Of a stretch of 64,000 nucleotides of DNA, positions 47,899 through 59,673 are shown piece by piece (position 1 is the stretch's first letter; every line of letters starts with the position of its first letter). The position numbers were made by a program, and so were the translations under genes. Location of the stretch: positions 1 through 64,000 of the forward strand of contig NZ_JH600304.1 of assembly GCF_000245335.1 (NCBI RefSeq). Reading direction: 5' to 3'. The notes under the pieces were generated by a model. That model did not search any database. It saw only the letters and a program-made list of their open reading frames with translations, and was not told where the DNA came from. Origin of the DNA: Bacillus mojavensis RO-H-1 = KCTC 3706 (GTDB lineage: Bacteria > Bacillota > Bacilli > Bacillales > Bacillaceae).

Positions 47899-47948
47899 AA
47901 AAACCGAAGATAAGCTGATTCAAGCAAATCAGCGGATCTTCGGTTTTT
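47899..47948. terminator. Bidirectional terminator of tRNA-Gln and mgsR
   Basis: AAAAACCGAAGAT (47899-47911)/ATCTTCGGTTTTT (47936-47948) with an inner GCTGATT/AATCAGC arm; serves the tRNA on the plus strand and mgsR on the minus strand. Confidence 0.9.
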
Positions 47949-47950
47949 CA

Positions 47951-48328
47951 TCATGCAGATTGATGAACCGTTTTCTTCTTCGATAGCTTTAACAGTTCTC
48001 CCGGATTGTATCCGATAACAAGCTTCCTGTTGTCCACGAGAATCGGACGGCGCAAAAGCTTCGGTTTCTCAATTAAAAGTTCAAGCACTTCGTTTACAGT
48101 CATATCTTCAATGTTTAAATTTAAATTTTTGAAGGTTTGGCTTCTTGTTGCTAAAATTTCGTCAATTCCTTCTGTCGTTAAAGATAAAATATACTTTAAT
48201 TCATCCATCGTTGGAGTTTCTCTGAATAAGTGACGTTCGTTAAATTCAATCTGGTGCGCTTTGAGCCAATGTTTTGTTTTTCGGCATGACGTGCAGCTTG
48301 GGTATGAGTAAAATGTTAATTGTTCCAT
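47951..48328 (-). CDS. mgsR: MgsR, Spx-family stress regulator
   Basis: 125 aa ArsC/Spx family. CxxC redox switch in YPSCTSCRKTKHWL (about 10-20) and the conserved C-terminal RRPILVDNRKLVIGYNP. MgsR works with RNA polymerase to control a part of the sigma-B regulon. ATG 48328. A near-perfect sigma-B promoter lies upstream. Confidence 0.95.
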   Translation of the reverse strand: MEQLTFYSYPSCTSCRKTKHWLKAHQIEFNERHLFRETPTMDELKYILSLTTEGIDEILATRSQTFKNLNLNIEDMTVNEVLELLIEKPKLLRRPILVDNRKLVIGYNPGELLKLSKKKTVHQSA

Positions 48329-48371
48329 TATGTTTTTTCCTCCTCCAGTTAACCATCTCTTTGTAGAATAA

Positions 48372-48397
48372 CTACCCGTATCAATTTTTCTTTAAAC
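48372..48397 (-). promoter_or_regulatory. Sigma-B promoter of mgsR
   Basis: Minus strand 48397-48372 reads GTTTAA, 14 bases, GGGTAG: a perfect -35 and 5/6 -10 with the ideal spacing, 44 bases before the mgsR ATG. Confidence 0.85.
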
Positions 48398-48500
48398 CAT
48401 TTATTGAACTTTTTTTCGGGTTATTTCTAAAAAACCGTACATATAATAGAAAACGCAATCAAAGGGTTAAATACCATTTTTCATATTAATAATGAAAATG

Positions 48501-48530
48501 TTTACATTTTTGTCCGTGATCTATTATAAT
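48501..48530 (+). promoter_or_regulatory. Sigma-A promoter of yqgY
   Basis: TTTACA (48501-48506), 18 bases, TATAAT (48525-48530), 35 bases before the yqgY ATG. Confidence 0.65.
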
Positions 48531-48564
48531 AACAGTCAGAGGGACTCTCGGGAGGGGATAAAAA

Positions 48565-48810
48565 ATGAATCGCATGTTCCGGGTGTTAGGATTTTGGACG
48601 GGAATATTTGCAGTCATGTTTTATTTAGGTGATATGAAAGATGCTTCCCTTTTATTTTTTGGACAGACGATCTTATTTGTGTTTCTATCGTATTTGAATT
48701 TAACAGAACGGATGTACATTTATATCTTTGGCGCTTATTTAACCATCTTCTTTGCCGGCTTCACATACTATTCCATTTTTATTATGGTACCAGGCGGCGG
48801 AGGACATTAA
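48565..48810 (+). CDS. yqgY: YqgY small membrane protein
   Basis: 81 aa with three hydrophobic segments (about 6-24, 28-44 and 50-70), ending in GGGGH. DUF2626 family in Bacillus. Function unknown. ATG 48565 behind GGGAGGGG. Convergent with yqgX through a shared terminator. Confidence 0.85.
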   Translation: MNRMFRVLGFWTGIFAVMFYLGDMKDASLLFFGQTILFVFLSYLNLTERMYIYIFGAYLTIFFAGFTYYSIFIMVPGGGGH

Positions 48811-48814
48811 ATGC

Positions 48815-48850
48815 AAAAAGAGACAAACCTCACCGGTTTGTCTCTTTTTC
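48815..48850. terminator. Bidirectional terminator of yqgY and yqgX
   Basis: AAAAAGAGACAAACC/GGTTTGTCTCTTTTT stem with a TCAC loop, A and T flanks on both sides. Confidence 0.9.
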
Positions 48851-49485
48851 TATAATGAAAATCCATTTAAAAACGGATTTTGATCCTGCTCAGTCTGCAC
48901 GTCAGTTTCAGGGCCATGTCCACTTAACACCAACGTGTGCTCAGGCAGCGTAAGCAATTTTTCATGGATAGACGTAATCAGCGTTTCTTGGTCGCCTCCA
49001 TGTAAATCTGTACGGCCTATCCCGCCTTGAAACAGGACATCACCGGAAATCACCAGGTCGGCATCCTTCACGTAGTATGAAACGCTTCCTGGGGAATGTC
49101 CCGGTGTAAATAGCGTCTCCAGATGGAAAGGCCCGATATTCAGCTCACCGTCCCCTTCAATCAAATGATCTGCCGGCTTAGCTGTCACTTCTATCCCTCT
49201 CAGCATTCCTGAGCCGTTCAATGAGGCATCTGTAAGCCAATTCTTTTCATTTTGATGCAGATAGACAGGAATGTCCCATCTGTCTCTCACGTTATCCAGC
49301 GCCCCAATATGGTCAAAATGGGCGTGTGTCAGTAAAATGGCTAAAGGCGTTAATCCTTTTTCTTTTATGTATTGATTGATTTTATCTCCTTCGCCGCCCG
49401 GATCAAAAATCAGGCATTGATCATCACTGATTAAAAAATATGCATTCGCTTGAATCGGCCCTACAGGCATTCTTCTCCATTTCAC
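48850..49485 (-). CDS. yqgX: Metallo-beta-lactamase fold hydrolase YqgX
   Basis: 211 aa from GTG 49485 (MKWRRMPVGPIQANAY) behind AGAGGTGAG. Metal motif LTHAHFDHIGALD (about 56-68), then TPGHSPGSV and SGDVLFQGGIGRTD, ending SGHGPETD. Glyoxalase II-like; substrate unproven. The in-frame codons further upstream lack a binding site. Confidence 0.93.
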   Translation of the reverse strand: MKWRRMPVGPIQANAYFLISDDQCLIFDPGGEGDKINQYIKEKGLTPLAILLTHAHFDHIGALDNVRDRWDIPVYLHQNEKNWLTDASLNGSGMLRGIEVTAKPADHLIEGDGELNIGPFHLETLFTPGHSPGSVSYYVKDADLVISGDVLFQGGIGRTDLHGGDQETLITSIHEKLLTLPEHTLVLSGHGPETDVQTEQDQNPFLNGFSL

Positions 49486-49641
49486 TTTTCTCACCTCTTT
49501 CCTTTTTATGCTCCTATTATGAAGGTTTTTGAAAAAAGATTCAAACAATCGCTATGAAAACGCTATCGACAAACACACTGAAAACGGGTAGAATAAAAAT
49601 GGAAAGAATTGCAGGTTTTTCAATGTAAAGGGGGCTGCGTA

Positions 49642-49815
49642 ATGTTACTTGTCGTGATTTTCGGCCTTGTCGCTCTTTTCGCTTTATGGGGAGTCTTGCG
49701 TTCTGTGAAAAACAAAAATATACTTGGATTTTTATTAGCCGGAGCCACCTTGTGTGTGTTTGGCTGGTTTACAGTGATGACGGTGATAAACAGCGGTTAT
49801 CCTACTGCACATTAA
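49642..49815 (+). CDS. yqgW: YqgW small membrane protein
   Basis: 57 aa from ATG 49642 (MLLVVIFGLVALFALWGV) behind AAAGGGGG. Two hydrophobic segments with a Lys/Asn-rich turn (KNKN) between. DUF2759 family; function unknown. A longer frame upstream is not used. Confidence 0.85.
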   Translation: MLLVVIFGLVALFALWGVLRSVKNKNILGFLLAGATLCVFGWFTVMTVINSGYPTAH

Positions 49816-49850
49816 AACCTGTATCCAGTGGGATACAGGTTTATTTTTTA
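49814..49850 (+). terminator. Terminator after yqgW
   Basis: AAACCTGTATCC/GGATACAGGTTT with a short loop, then TTATTTTTTA on the plus strand; it can also serve yqgV on the minus strand. Confidence 0.8.
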
Positions 49851-50162
49851 TTGCTGTAAATGTTTATTCACGCTTTCTATTTTACTTTCAAGCGTCGTTT
49901 TTTTGTCCCGTCTGTCATCGATGCGAATGTTGGTCGCCACTCTGTGAAGCCCTTTTTGAAACGGCGCTTCGTGAATCGCCTGAATCACAGTGAAAAGGTC
50001 GCTGAGCTCGCCTTCAATCAATGTGTTCATCGGTGTCAGCTGATATTTGATTTTCCCTTCGGCTTTATAGCCCTCTAAAATTTTCTGCACATCCGCCACA
50101 TAGGCGCTTACACTAGGTGTTTCTGTTCCGATTGGGATAATGGTTACATCTGCGATAGCCAT
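49848..50162 (-). CDS. yqgV: MTH1187/YkoF-type thiamine-binding family protein YqgV
   Basis: 104 aa, DUF77 (MTH1187) fold: ADVTIIPIGTETPSVSAYVADV at the N-terminus, YQLTPMNTLIEGE and the C-terminal TNIRIDDRRDK. Family members bind thiamine or related ligands, inferred here. ATG 50162, four bases after yqgU. Confidence 0.9.
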   Translation of the reverse strand: MAIADVTIIPIGTETPSVSAYVADVQKILEGYKAEGKIKYQLTPMNTLIEGELSDLFTVIQAIHEAPFQKGLHRVATNIRIDDRRDKKTTLESKIESVNKHLQQ

Positions 50163-50165
50163 TAA

Positions 50166-51224
50166 TTATTCCATCTCCTTTTTATCAATGATGATTGGCT
50201 TCATTTCATGTGATATTAATGAAATTATGCGCTCAAAATGAAACCCGTACAACGCATATTTTCCGTTCGGGGATACTTGGATCGGCTCCATTTCAGGCAA
50301 GGTAAGAATATCCTGTACCTCTCCTGATTTCATATCGATCGCAGACAGCTTATATGCGTCCCCGCTTTCTTTAAACGTGTAAAACAGACCGCCAGCCTCA
50401 TCAAAATCATACTCCATCGGAGCCAGGCTTGTATATTTGGTTTGGAGCGGCCATTCTGCTGTAACTGCTTCACCATTCAATTGCGGTGATGTAAATTTAT
50501 ACAAGCCGTTCTCTCCGGAATCTGCTTTGACGGTAAAGTTCATATTATGAAATGAATCAAAGTAAAGGACATCCTCCTCCAGCTTTTTCTCCTTTTCAGA
50601 AGCAATATCATACGTATACAAAGGGCCTTCTTTATCGTTTCTTCCCTCTTTTAGATAGTCAAATGTGTTCTTTGAGGTCCAATGGACAAACGGAACCTGT
50701 ATTGGACTTAAAGCAGACTTGTCTTTTTTTGCATCCACGTAATATGTATTGAAGTTCCAGTTTTCAGTGAATACCGTAACCATCATTTGATACGGATCAT
50801 ACTGATTCCATGCTGCCTCCAGCTCATACGTTTCGTATTCTTTCTGGTACAGCGTCTCCCCTTTCTGATTCAGCAAAACTACTGCTGTCTGTTGGCTATG
50901 CGTGATCTGCAGCAGAATCATCTGTTCTTTGGGATTGATTTGAACATCAACGATTTGACCATCCGTCTGATAGAGCTTTACCGTTTTGCCATTAAAGATT
51001 TGATATGCAAGAAGCTCTGTTTTTGTCGGATTTGAGGCTGTATACAGAATTGTGTTGTTATTGAGCCAGCCTTCCGCTCCGTCCGCTTTTCCTGCTGGCA
51101 GCGGAACAATCTCTTTTTCCTCAATTTTTGCCGTCGCTGCCTGTTTTTGCTGCTGATGAGACGGTTCGCATGCCGATAAACAAACTAACAATGCTGACAG
51201 CAGAATCAAACAAACTGATCTCAT
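50166..51224 (-). CDS. yqgU: YqgU lipoprotein, predicted beta-propeller
   Basis: 352 aa from ATG 51224 (MRSVCLILLSALLVCLSACEP) behind GGGGGAGG. Lipobox LSAC, so it is a lipoprotein anchored at Cys19. The rest alternates short beta-rich blades (WLNNNTILYTAS, NPKEQMILLQ, SPNGKYALYGF), typical of WD40/TolB-like propellers. Function unknown. Cotranscribed with yqgV. Confidence 0.9.
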   Translation of the reverse strand: MRSVCLILLSALLVCLSACEPSHQQQKQAATAKIEEKEIVPLPAGKADGAEGWLNNNTILYTASNPTKTELLAYQIFNGKTVKLYQTDGQIVDVQINPKEQMILLQITHSQQTAVVLLNQKGETLYQKEYETYELEAAWNQYDPYQMMVTVFTENWNFNTYYVDAKKDKSALSPIQVPFVHWTSKNTFDYLKEGRNDKEGPLYTYDIASEKEKKLEEDVLYFDSFHNMNFTVKADSGENGLYKFTSPQLNGEAVTAEWPLQTKYTSLAPMEYDFDEAGGLFYTFKESGDAYKLSAIDMKSGEVQDILTLPEMEPIQVSPNGKYALYGFHFERIISLISHEMKPIIIDKKEME

Positions 51225-51291
51225 CAGCCTCCCCCTCCGATCATATTTATTGTCCCATATTTGATACGGCACGAAAAAGAAAAAGTTTCAG

Positions 51292-52425
51292 TTAGTCAAG
51301 AAAAAATAACGACCTCCATAAGATCCCGCTTGTCGCCTGATAAATCTGTGTAAACTGCTCAAACGGCAAGGGATTTTGACCTTTTCCGAGTTCCACCGTA
51401 TAACCTTCTTTAAAATAGTGATGAATAAACCAGTCGCGGAATCCCGCATAGCTGTCAATATCCTTGACACCTTTATAAATGTTTCCGCTTATCGTCTCAA
51501 AATCCTTTATTACAGAAGCCGATTCTTCGGGCTCAAGGCCTTTATATCCCCAATAGATTTCTTCTCCCTGAGTGTGAAGGGCCAGCAGCCTGTCAGGCGG
51601 ATCCGCCGTTATCAGCTGCTGCATCGCAATGGATTCCGGCTCCGTGAGCGGAGAAATTCCAGGAAAATCTCGGTAGCTGGGCATTTTCGGTTTGCGGTAC
51701 TTTTCAATTTCCCATAAAGACGGGAATTGTTTATTTAAATCAACGCCGTTAATATTTGCCTTCCATTCATTAAAATCCGGACGATGGCAGTTTAGTCTTT
51801 CAAGTTCATCTCTCCTGTCTCCCATGCCCGCTGACCCGTGTAAGACAAGATCAACACCATCCGGATTCACAAGAGGAACGAGAGACAGAGAGGTTCGGCT
51901 GAACAGCTCCAAAGGAGTAAAGCCAAAAAATTAGTATTATGACATAAAGAGAGGCAATATTCCTTCAGCCATTTCAGCAGTACAGACGTGGTAATCCACT
52001 CATTCGCATGAAACGATGCATTCATGTGAACTTTTTTGGAGGTATGCTCGCCCCCAACTGTCAGCTCCCAGATCGGCCTGCCCAAAACGGAACGTCCGAT
52101 TTCCCGGCATGAAACAAACGGAAACACATTGACTTATTTTTTTTATTTCCTCTTCGACAGCAAGAAAGTCATAGATTTTTTCCTGCTCCAGCCAGTTATC
52201 AGCTGGCTGCAGCTGCAGCGGGTGTAAAAAGCGCTTTACTTCCTGAATGGATTGAAGCTCCTTATCATTGCCTTCTTCAATCTTATAACCAGGACAGTAC
52301 AATTGATGTTTTTGTGCTGTTTGATTGGCACTTCTAAGCAATGTCTCATCTATCTTCAGTTCTCTTGCCACTAAAGCCAAATTGTGTTTAATCTCAGGTT
52401 TTATCGTAATAAACGCCATCATCAT
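51292..52425 (-). pseudogene. yqgT: Gamma-D-glutamyl-L-diamino acid endopeptidase I (M14), frameshifted twice
   Basis: The gene is present in three reading frames. Residues from ATG 52425 give a LysM-like N-terminal half (MMMAFITIKPEIKHNL … YDFLAVEEEIKKIS); from about 52127 the zinc-peptidase domain starts in another frame (FPFVSCREIGRSVLGRPIWEL, with the zinc motif in SFHANEW); from about 51925 it continues in a third (ELFSRTSLSLVPLVNPDGVDL to the stop at 51292, with LLALHTQGEEIYWG and the catalytic Glu in YTVELGKG). The second break falls in a run of six A (51925-51930), where one extra base would restore the frame; the first, near 52127, looks like a two-base loss. The reassembled product would be the usual 375 or so residues. 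Real decay or sequencing error cannot be separated here. Confidence 0.85.
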
Positions 52426-52459
52426 CCCCCTTTTTGTTACTATATGACGGCGTTTTTTA

Positions 52460-52499
52460 AAAAAGAAAGCCTCCCGCGTTTTTTGATACGGGAGACTTT
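52460..52499 (-). terminator. yqgS terminator
   Basis: AAAGCCTCCCG/CGGGAGACTTT stem, followed on the minus strand by TTTCTTTTTT. It lies immediately after the yqgS stop. Confidence 0.8.
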
Positions 52500-52503
52500 A
52501 TGA

Positions 52504-54429
<1,926 letters not shown>

Positions 54430-54536
54430 CTATGCAGCACGCTCAAAAAAATCAGTCTATTCTCAACATTCTCATTAACACATCAAATTAAATCTTAACC
54501 TGAACATAACAAAAAATCAATTTCATTTTCACAAAT

Positions 54537-55502
54537 TTAACAATTTTGGTGTTTAAGCCATTCATTCTTAGCGATCCAAGCTCCTCCGATAACGCCCGCA
54601 TCATTTCCAAGCGCCGCAATAGATATATCAGCCGCTTCCGCAGCGCGCGGAAAGGCACATATACGGAATGTTTTTTCGACTTTGGATCTCAGCAATTCTC
54701 CGGCTTTTGAAACGCCGCCGCCGAGAACAATTTTTGACGGATTAAGCGAGCTGGCCAGATTGCCAAGCACCAAGCCGAGATGCTTTGCTACATAATCGAC
54801 AACTTCGAGAGCTAATTCATCATTTTCATTTGCAGCTTCAAATACATCTCGAGCCGTTAAATGCTCAGATGCTTTTAATTGTGTCGGCTTTTTAGCTTCT
54901 GCAATTTTCTCTTTTGCAATTCTAACAATGCCAGTTGCCGACGCGATGGTTTCAATACAGCCTGTTTTACCGCAGTTGCACGGCGCCCCGCCTTCAGGGA
55001 GGCTGCAAATATGGCCGATTTCTCCGCCAGCGCCATTTATTCCGTGCACAATCTCCCCATTCACAATAATACCGCCGCCAACTCCTGTACCTAGTGTAAC
55101 GAGAATGACGTCTTTTGCTCCGTCACCCGCCCCCTTCCACATTTCTCCGAGCGCGGCAATATTCGCATCATTTTCTATAACCGCAGGGATGCCTGTTTCC
55201 GTTTCCAGATGATTTTTTAAAGCATAGTTTTTCCAGCCAAGATTCACTGTTTCATAAACGACCCCAGTTGCCATATCTACTGGCCCTGGTGCGCCCATTC
55301 CTATATATTTGACGATGTGCTTTGATTTATGAAGCTCATCCAGCTTGCTGTCAATCGCTTTTGCTATTGTCACGGTAATGGTATCACCGGACTTATCGGT
55401 CGGCACTTCCCATTTATGCTGAATCTCTCCATATTGATTAATAAATGCGAGTTTTATCGTCGTTCCTCCAAGATCAATGCCCGCAAACCATATCTCGTCC
55501 AT
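54537..55502 (-). CDS. glcK: Glucokinase, ROK family
   Basis: 321 aa from ATG 55502 ([18 protein letters not shown]) behind AAGGTGAT. ATP motif [10 protein letters not shown], catalytic Asp in [12 protein letters not shown], and the ROK zinc motif [22 protein letters not shown]. Phosphorylates glucose from maltose or trehalose breakdown. yqgQ lies just upstream and may be cotranscribed. Confidence 0.97.
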   Translation of the reverse strand: MDEIWFAGIDLGGTTIKLAFINQYGEIQHKWEVPTDKSGDTITVTIAKAIDSKLDELHKSKHIVKYIGMGAPGPVDMATGVVYETVNLGWKNYALKNHLETETGIPAVIENDANIAALGEMWKGAGDGAKDVILVTLGTGVGGGIIVNGEIVHGINGAGGEIGHICSLPEGGAPCNCGKTGCIETIASATGIVRIAKEKIAEAKKPTQLKASEHLTARDVFEAANENDELALEVVDYVAKHLGLVLGNLASSLNPSKIVLGGGVSKAGELLRSKVEKTFRICAFPRAAEAADISIAALGNDAGVIGGAWIAKNEWLKHQNC

Positions 55503-55519
55503 TTTTATCACCTTAACCT

Positions 55520-55729
55520 TTACGTAAATCTCTTTGGTTTCTTTGTTTGTTCCAGCTCTTTATGAAGGACAGCTGCGGCTTTAGCCCACTGCTCCTTCTC
55601 AATCATATGATTTATATATAGTTCCTTTAATTCATCGAGCATAAACTCAATTTCAAGCTCTCTGTCACCAAAGTAAACAATGTGTCCAAATGTTTTTAAT
55701 AGCTGCTGTACATCATAAAATGTATTCAT
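55520..55729 (-). CDS. yqgQ: YqgQ, small conserved protein
   Basis: 69 aa from ATG 55729 ([16 protein letters not shown]) behind GTGAGGAA. Two or three helices (DUF910): [15 protein letters not shown] is the core. Known structurally as a small nucleic-acid-binding-like fold, function unknown; adjacent to glcK in many Bacillus. The C-terminus (TKKPKRFT) seems to differ from the 168 sequence I recall. Confidence 0.88.
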   Translation of the reverse strand: MNTFYDVQQLLKTFGHIVYFGDRELEIEFMLDELKELYINHMIEKEQWAKAAAVLHKELEQTKKPKRFT

Positions 55730-55859
55730 ATTCCTCACCATTCTTGATCTTAACTATCAATAGCGTAGTCATAAAGAACCCGCCAGTCAAGAAGAAAACG
55801 CTGACAAAAATACCCGGAATTCATTCCTTGGCAAATTCAACGCTTTCTCATCCAGTCAT

Positions 55860-57379
55860 TTATTCTTTATTATTTTCAATTTGCTGCTGTAGTTCTATGT
55901 AACGCTTCTCCTTCGGCTTCAGTATTACAGCGGTCCTGATTGCCTGATCAGCTTGACCAAGTTCATTTTTTTCCGCATACAGCAATGCCAAATTGTAATA
56001 GGACGCATGGTCTTTAGGCTCTTTTTGCACTGCTCTTTCCAAAAGAGAAATCGCCTGATCATATTCGCCGATTTGAATATCAGAAACGGCCAGGACTTTC
56101 AGAAGATCAGCTGAAGCGTCTTTCTGCTCAGCTTCACCGTTCAGCAGTTCGGTTACTTCTTTATATTTTCCTTCCTGGTTAAGCTCACCTGCCTGCTGAA
56201 TCAGCGCTGTCTCCTGATGGGACGGTGAATGTAATCCGTAATAGAGAAACCCGCCGGCCAGGGCAACCAGCAAAATCGCTGACACCAATTTTTTGCCCAA
56301 GGCTTTTGTTTTTGGCAAACCAAGTGCTGCCGCAGCAAGAAAACCGCCGACCAAGCCGCCAATATGCCCTGAATTATCAATATGCGAAACCGCAAAGCCA
56401 AAACCCAGGTTTATCAGGATAATAACAATAATATTTGTGCCTATTGTTTTTAGAAACATTTTTCGATTTGACACAGCTACATACAGCAATGCGCCTAAAC
56501 AGCCGAATATGGCGCCTGAAGCACCGGCTGAAGGATAAGGACTGAACACGAAGCTGGCGATCGATCCCGTGATACCCGCCGCCAAATAAATCAGCAAGAA
56601 TCTTCCTGATCCATACATGCGCTCAACAGCGGTTCCGACCGACCATAAAGCCAGCGTGTTAAAGGCTAAATGCGCAAGACCGATGTGAAGCACAATCGGC
56701 GTCAGCAGGCGCCACCATTCTCCGTCTGCAATCAGGCCGTTTTCCTTGGCGCCGAAAGCAACAAGCGTCTCCGTATTGGTGCTTCCGCCGTTTATTTCGA
56801 GCAGGAAAAACATCACGAGCTGCAGCGCGATGAACAAATATGTAAAGATCGGCTTTCCGTTCTGGAAAACGCCGCTTCTTTTTTCCGCTGTTCTTCTTGT
56901 TTCTGCACTAGTGAAAAAAAGCGTTCTTTTGCCATTTGGGCGTGTTCCAATGAGTCTCGGTCTTCTGTCCATTCAACAGCTTCAAATGATGGAAAAATGG
57001 CTTGCAGATCTTCATGAAGTGACGTACCAGTCACAAGTGCAGTTTCAACGGATACCTGTCCTTTTTCAAAAGGCTTGTCGGCGATTTCCTGCCAGTCATC
57101 GACAGGTGCTTCCGCTGAGATCAGCACATTCAGCAGCTTCAAATGCCGCTTGCCGATAGACTTCCTGACATGCTCTATTCGCTCAGCCTGCACTTCTATG
57201 TCCCTTGCAATTTCTTGGCGAAAATCAATATTCTGTTTAAAGAGGCGAATCAGATCATGAGAGGATTTGTCCGGTGCTTCCAGCCATATTTCATCAGATT
57301 CACCCGATTGTATGACGCCATACCCTCTCCTTACTAAATGCGCCGCGACATTCCAATATGTATACTCCAACAAATACAT
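55860..57379 (-). pseudogene. gluP: Rhomboid protease GluP, frameshifted
   Basis: The first part from ATG 57379 (MYLLEYTYWNVAAHLV … QKQEEQRKKEAA) is the normal cytosolic N-terminal domain; near 56871 the frame switches and FQNGKPIFTYLFIALQ and the rest continue in the frame that ends at 55860. One extra G (GCGGCG(G)TTTT) would give a full protein of about 507 aa. The rhomboid part is intact: the catalytic Ser in AGASGAIFG, His in NSGHIGG, about seven spans, and a C-terminal TPR region (YYNLALLYAEKNELGQADQAI). GluP trims the Mg2+ transporter MgtE in B. subtilis. As written, broken. Confidence 0.85.
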
Positions 57380-57442
57380 GTTTACCGCTCCAATGGTTTT
57401 TTTTCATTATAACAGCTGGTGCTCTTGACGCCTACTAAAAGC

Positions 57443-57470
57443 AAAAAATCCCGTGAAAACGGGATTTTTA
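57443..57470 (-). terminator. Terminator after yqgO
   Basis: AAATCCCGT/ACGGGATTT hairpin with flanking A/T runs on both strands, overlapping the yqgO stop. Confidence 0.75.
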
Positions 57471-57644
57471 AAAAGCTTGCTGTATAAACTTATTGCGGAT
57501 AAATGGAATTTTTAAAAAAAGTAATGAATAAAGGACCGTCTGATCCCAGGCTGGCTGAGTACGGTATTCATGAGACGGTAACGGTTTTGGTTAAAACATC
57601 ACGGCAGAAACAGCGCAAATGGCATAGATCATAAATTTTTTCAT
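57468..57644 (-). pseudogene. yqgO: Small gene with in-frame stop (yqgO)
   Basis: ATG 57644 behind GGAGG opens MKKFMIYAICAVSAVMF, a plausible signal or membrane segment, then TAA at 57591-57593. The same frame stays open for 40 further codons (PKPLPSHEYRTQPAWD … FIQQAF) to TAA 57468, which overlaps a terminator. The layout suggests a protein of 58 residues cut by one nonsense change; alternatively the 17-residue peptide is the product. Identity with yqgO rests on position only. Confidence 0.5.
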
Positions 57645-57706
57645 TATATCCCTCCTGCCATTAGGGTTTGTTATTCTTTCTGATTTATTCTTGATGAAGG
57701 GACGAG

Positions 57707-58270
57707 CTATGAAAAACAAGAAATGATTCGACCCTCAGTAACCAGCATTTGAACCGGGATATCATGTGACAGATGCGGCACGTGATCATACAGCTGGCAT
57801 TCTAAAAGCAAAGAGACTGTGTTTCCTTTATAATCACTTAAATAACGATCATAATAACCGCCGCCAAAGCCAATCCTATAGCCGTCAGGATCAAAACATA
57901 CGCCAGGCACGATTATCAAATCAATCTGTGATTGGTACACTTCATGCGTTTTCTCAATGATCGGCTCCTGAAGTCCGGCGTAAACCGTTTCAAGCTGATC
58001 ATCCGCTTGAAATGTGCGGAACTGCATCCTTTTCGTATAAGGATCACACTTTGGAATACAAACTTCTTTCCCTTCCCCCCAGGCTTTTTCGATGATCGGC
58101 CGTGTCGGTACCTCCAGCCCTCTTGAAATGGTGACGGCTATGGTGCGGGCATTCTGCCATTCTTGGAGAGAAAATAAACGCTCGTTGATACACGCAGTTT
58201 TCTTAGACCGTTCTTTACTTGTTATCGCTGATACATTTTCCATTGTCTTTTTTCTTAATTGTGATTTCAT
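57707..58270 (-). CDS. yqgN: 5-formyltetrahydrofolate cyclo-ligase family protein
   Basis: 187 aa. The family motif [11 protein letters not shown] is at about 135-145, with [13 protein letters not shown] and [19 protein letters not shown]-type surroundings. ATP-dependent conversion of 5-formyl- to 5,10-methenyl-tetrahydrofolate. ATG 58270 behind GGGGG. Follows rpmGA after a terminator. Confidence 0.94.
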   Translation of the reverse strand: MKSQLRKKTMENVSAITSKERSKKTACINERLFSLQEWQNARTIAVTISRGLEVPTRPIIEKAWGEGKEVCIPKCDPYTKRMQFRTFQADDQLETVYAGLQEPIIEKTHEVYQSQIDLIIVPGVCFDPDGYRIGFGGGYYDRYLSDYKGNTVSLLLECQLYDHVPHLSHDIPVQMLVTEGRIISCFS

Positions 58271-58290
58271 TTTTATCCCCCTCGGAATAG

Positions 58291-58328
58291 AAAAAAGCCA
58301 GAACCTTTTTCAAAGCTCTGGCTTTTTT
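58291..58328 (-). terminator. rpmGA terminator
   Basis: AAAGCCAGA/TCTGGCTTT stem with a run of A on one side and T on the other. Confidence 0.85.
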
Positions 58329-58352
58329 CTTACACCTCAAACAGCTATGCTG

Positions 58353-58517
<165 letters not shown>

Positions 58518-58595
58518 CTAAATATCATTTACTTATTCAGACTTATATATAATACCACTATAATGGACGGAATGCTAGGATGTTTTTCAATGAAA

Positions 58596-59673
58596 TCATG
58601 AATTATTGGATAGACGCTGATAAAGCTGTAAATAGGATGCTGTGATGATCTGTGGATAATGCAGTTTCATCACCCGTTCTCGGCCCGCTTCTTTTATCCG
58701 GCAGGCGTTTTCTTCATCTATTAATACGTTGTGAAGCCTATCCGCCGCTTCCCGTTCTTGCGAGAAATCAGCTGCAATTGCAGTTTTGTTATGAACGGCA
58801 AAGTCACAAAAACCGCCCGACTGCGATACGGCTGTCAGCACGCCTTGTTCCATGCTTTCTTGTGCAGCGAGCCCAAAGGGTTCATACATGCTTGGGAAAA
58901 CAGCCATTTCACATTGAGACAGAAACGTCACGATCTCTCTTCTATTTAAAAAAGGATAAAACATTACACTTTGCTTTATACTCAACTGCTCAGCCAGTTT
59001 CTTATAGGATGCCAATAACGGCCCTTGTCCGGCTAGCACCAACTGAAGGTCAGGCCGGCATTTGTTCAGAATAGAAAATACCTTCAACAGCTGTGAAAAC
59101 CCTTTTTCCGGAACAAACCTTCCAAACGAAAACAAGTATCTTTTATGTATCAACCTTTCGGCTAGACCTATTTTCGCCTCCAGTGACAGAGGGCTTGGGA
59201 TGACGGTTATTTTTTCACGAAACGGATACGCCTTACTAATCGATCTCTTCATAAAAGTGCTTAACACAACCAATTCATCGGAAATGTCGATGAGGAGCCG
59301 TTCCGTCAGCAGCCTGTACGGGATGAGGCGTTTCTTTGCACACCTGCTTCCTTCCGCTTTCAAGCCCGTGGATCGTTGCAGCAAGCGGAATGCTGAGCTG
59401 CTTTTTCAAATAATGAGCGGCAGGGGCCGTCATGTCATCATGGGCATGAATCAGATCAAAGCGTTTATTGCATGACAACACTTGCTGAACCATTCTAACA
59501 TTGACATCAGCTATAAAGTCTTCAACATTCGCATAGGAACATAGCTTCCTGCTTGGAGCGCAGACTGTTATGTTGATATGCGGATTTAAATAGGATATAA
59601 GACGGCTTAAATGAACACCAAGCCCGCTTTTCGGTTTATAAGGATGTTCGAATGAAAGCATAAGGATGTTCAT
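58596..59673 (-). pseudogene. yqgM: Family 4 glycosyltransferase, frameshifted
   Basis: ATG 59673 gives a GT-B N-terminal domain (MNILMLSFEHPYKPKSGLGVHLS, HDDMTAPAAHYL, AATIHGLESGRKQ) that leaves the good frame near 59340-59380. The rest (CAKKRLIPYRLLTERLLIDISDEL, FSFGRFVPEKGFSQLLK, VLAGQGPLL, the donor-site FPSMYEPFGLAAQESMEQG) continues in another frame to 58596. Together about 359 residues, a normal glycosyltransferase. ATG 59673 overlaps the yqgL stop in an ATGA. Confidence 0.8.

Noticed and set aside
47790-47900. tRNA-Gln as a possible integration site
   Set aside because: No integrase, no direct repeat of the tRNA 3' end and no foreign composition nearby.
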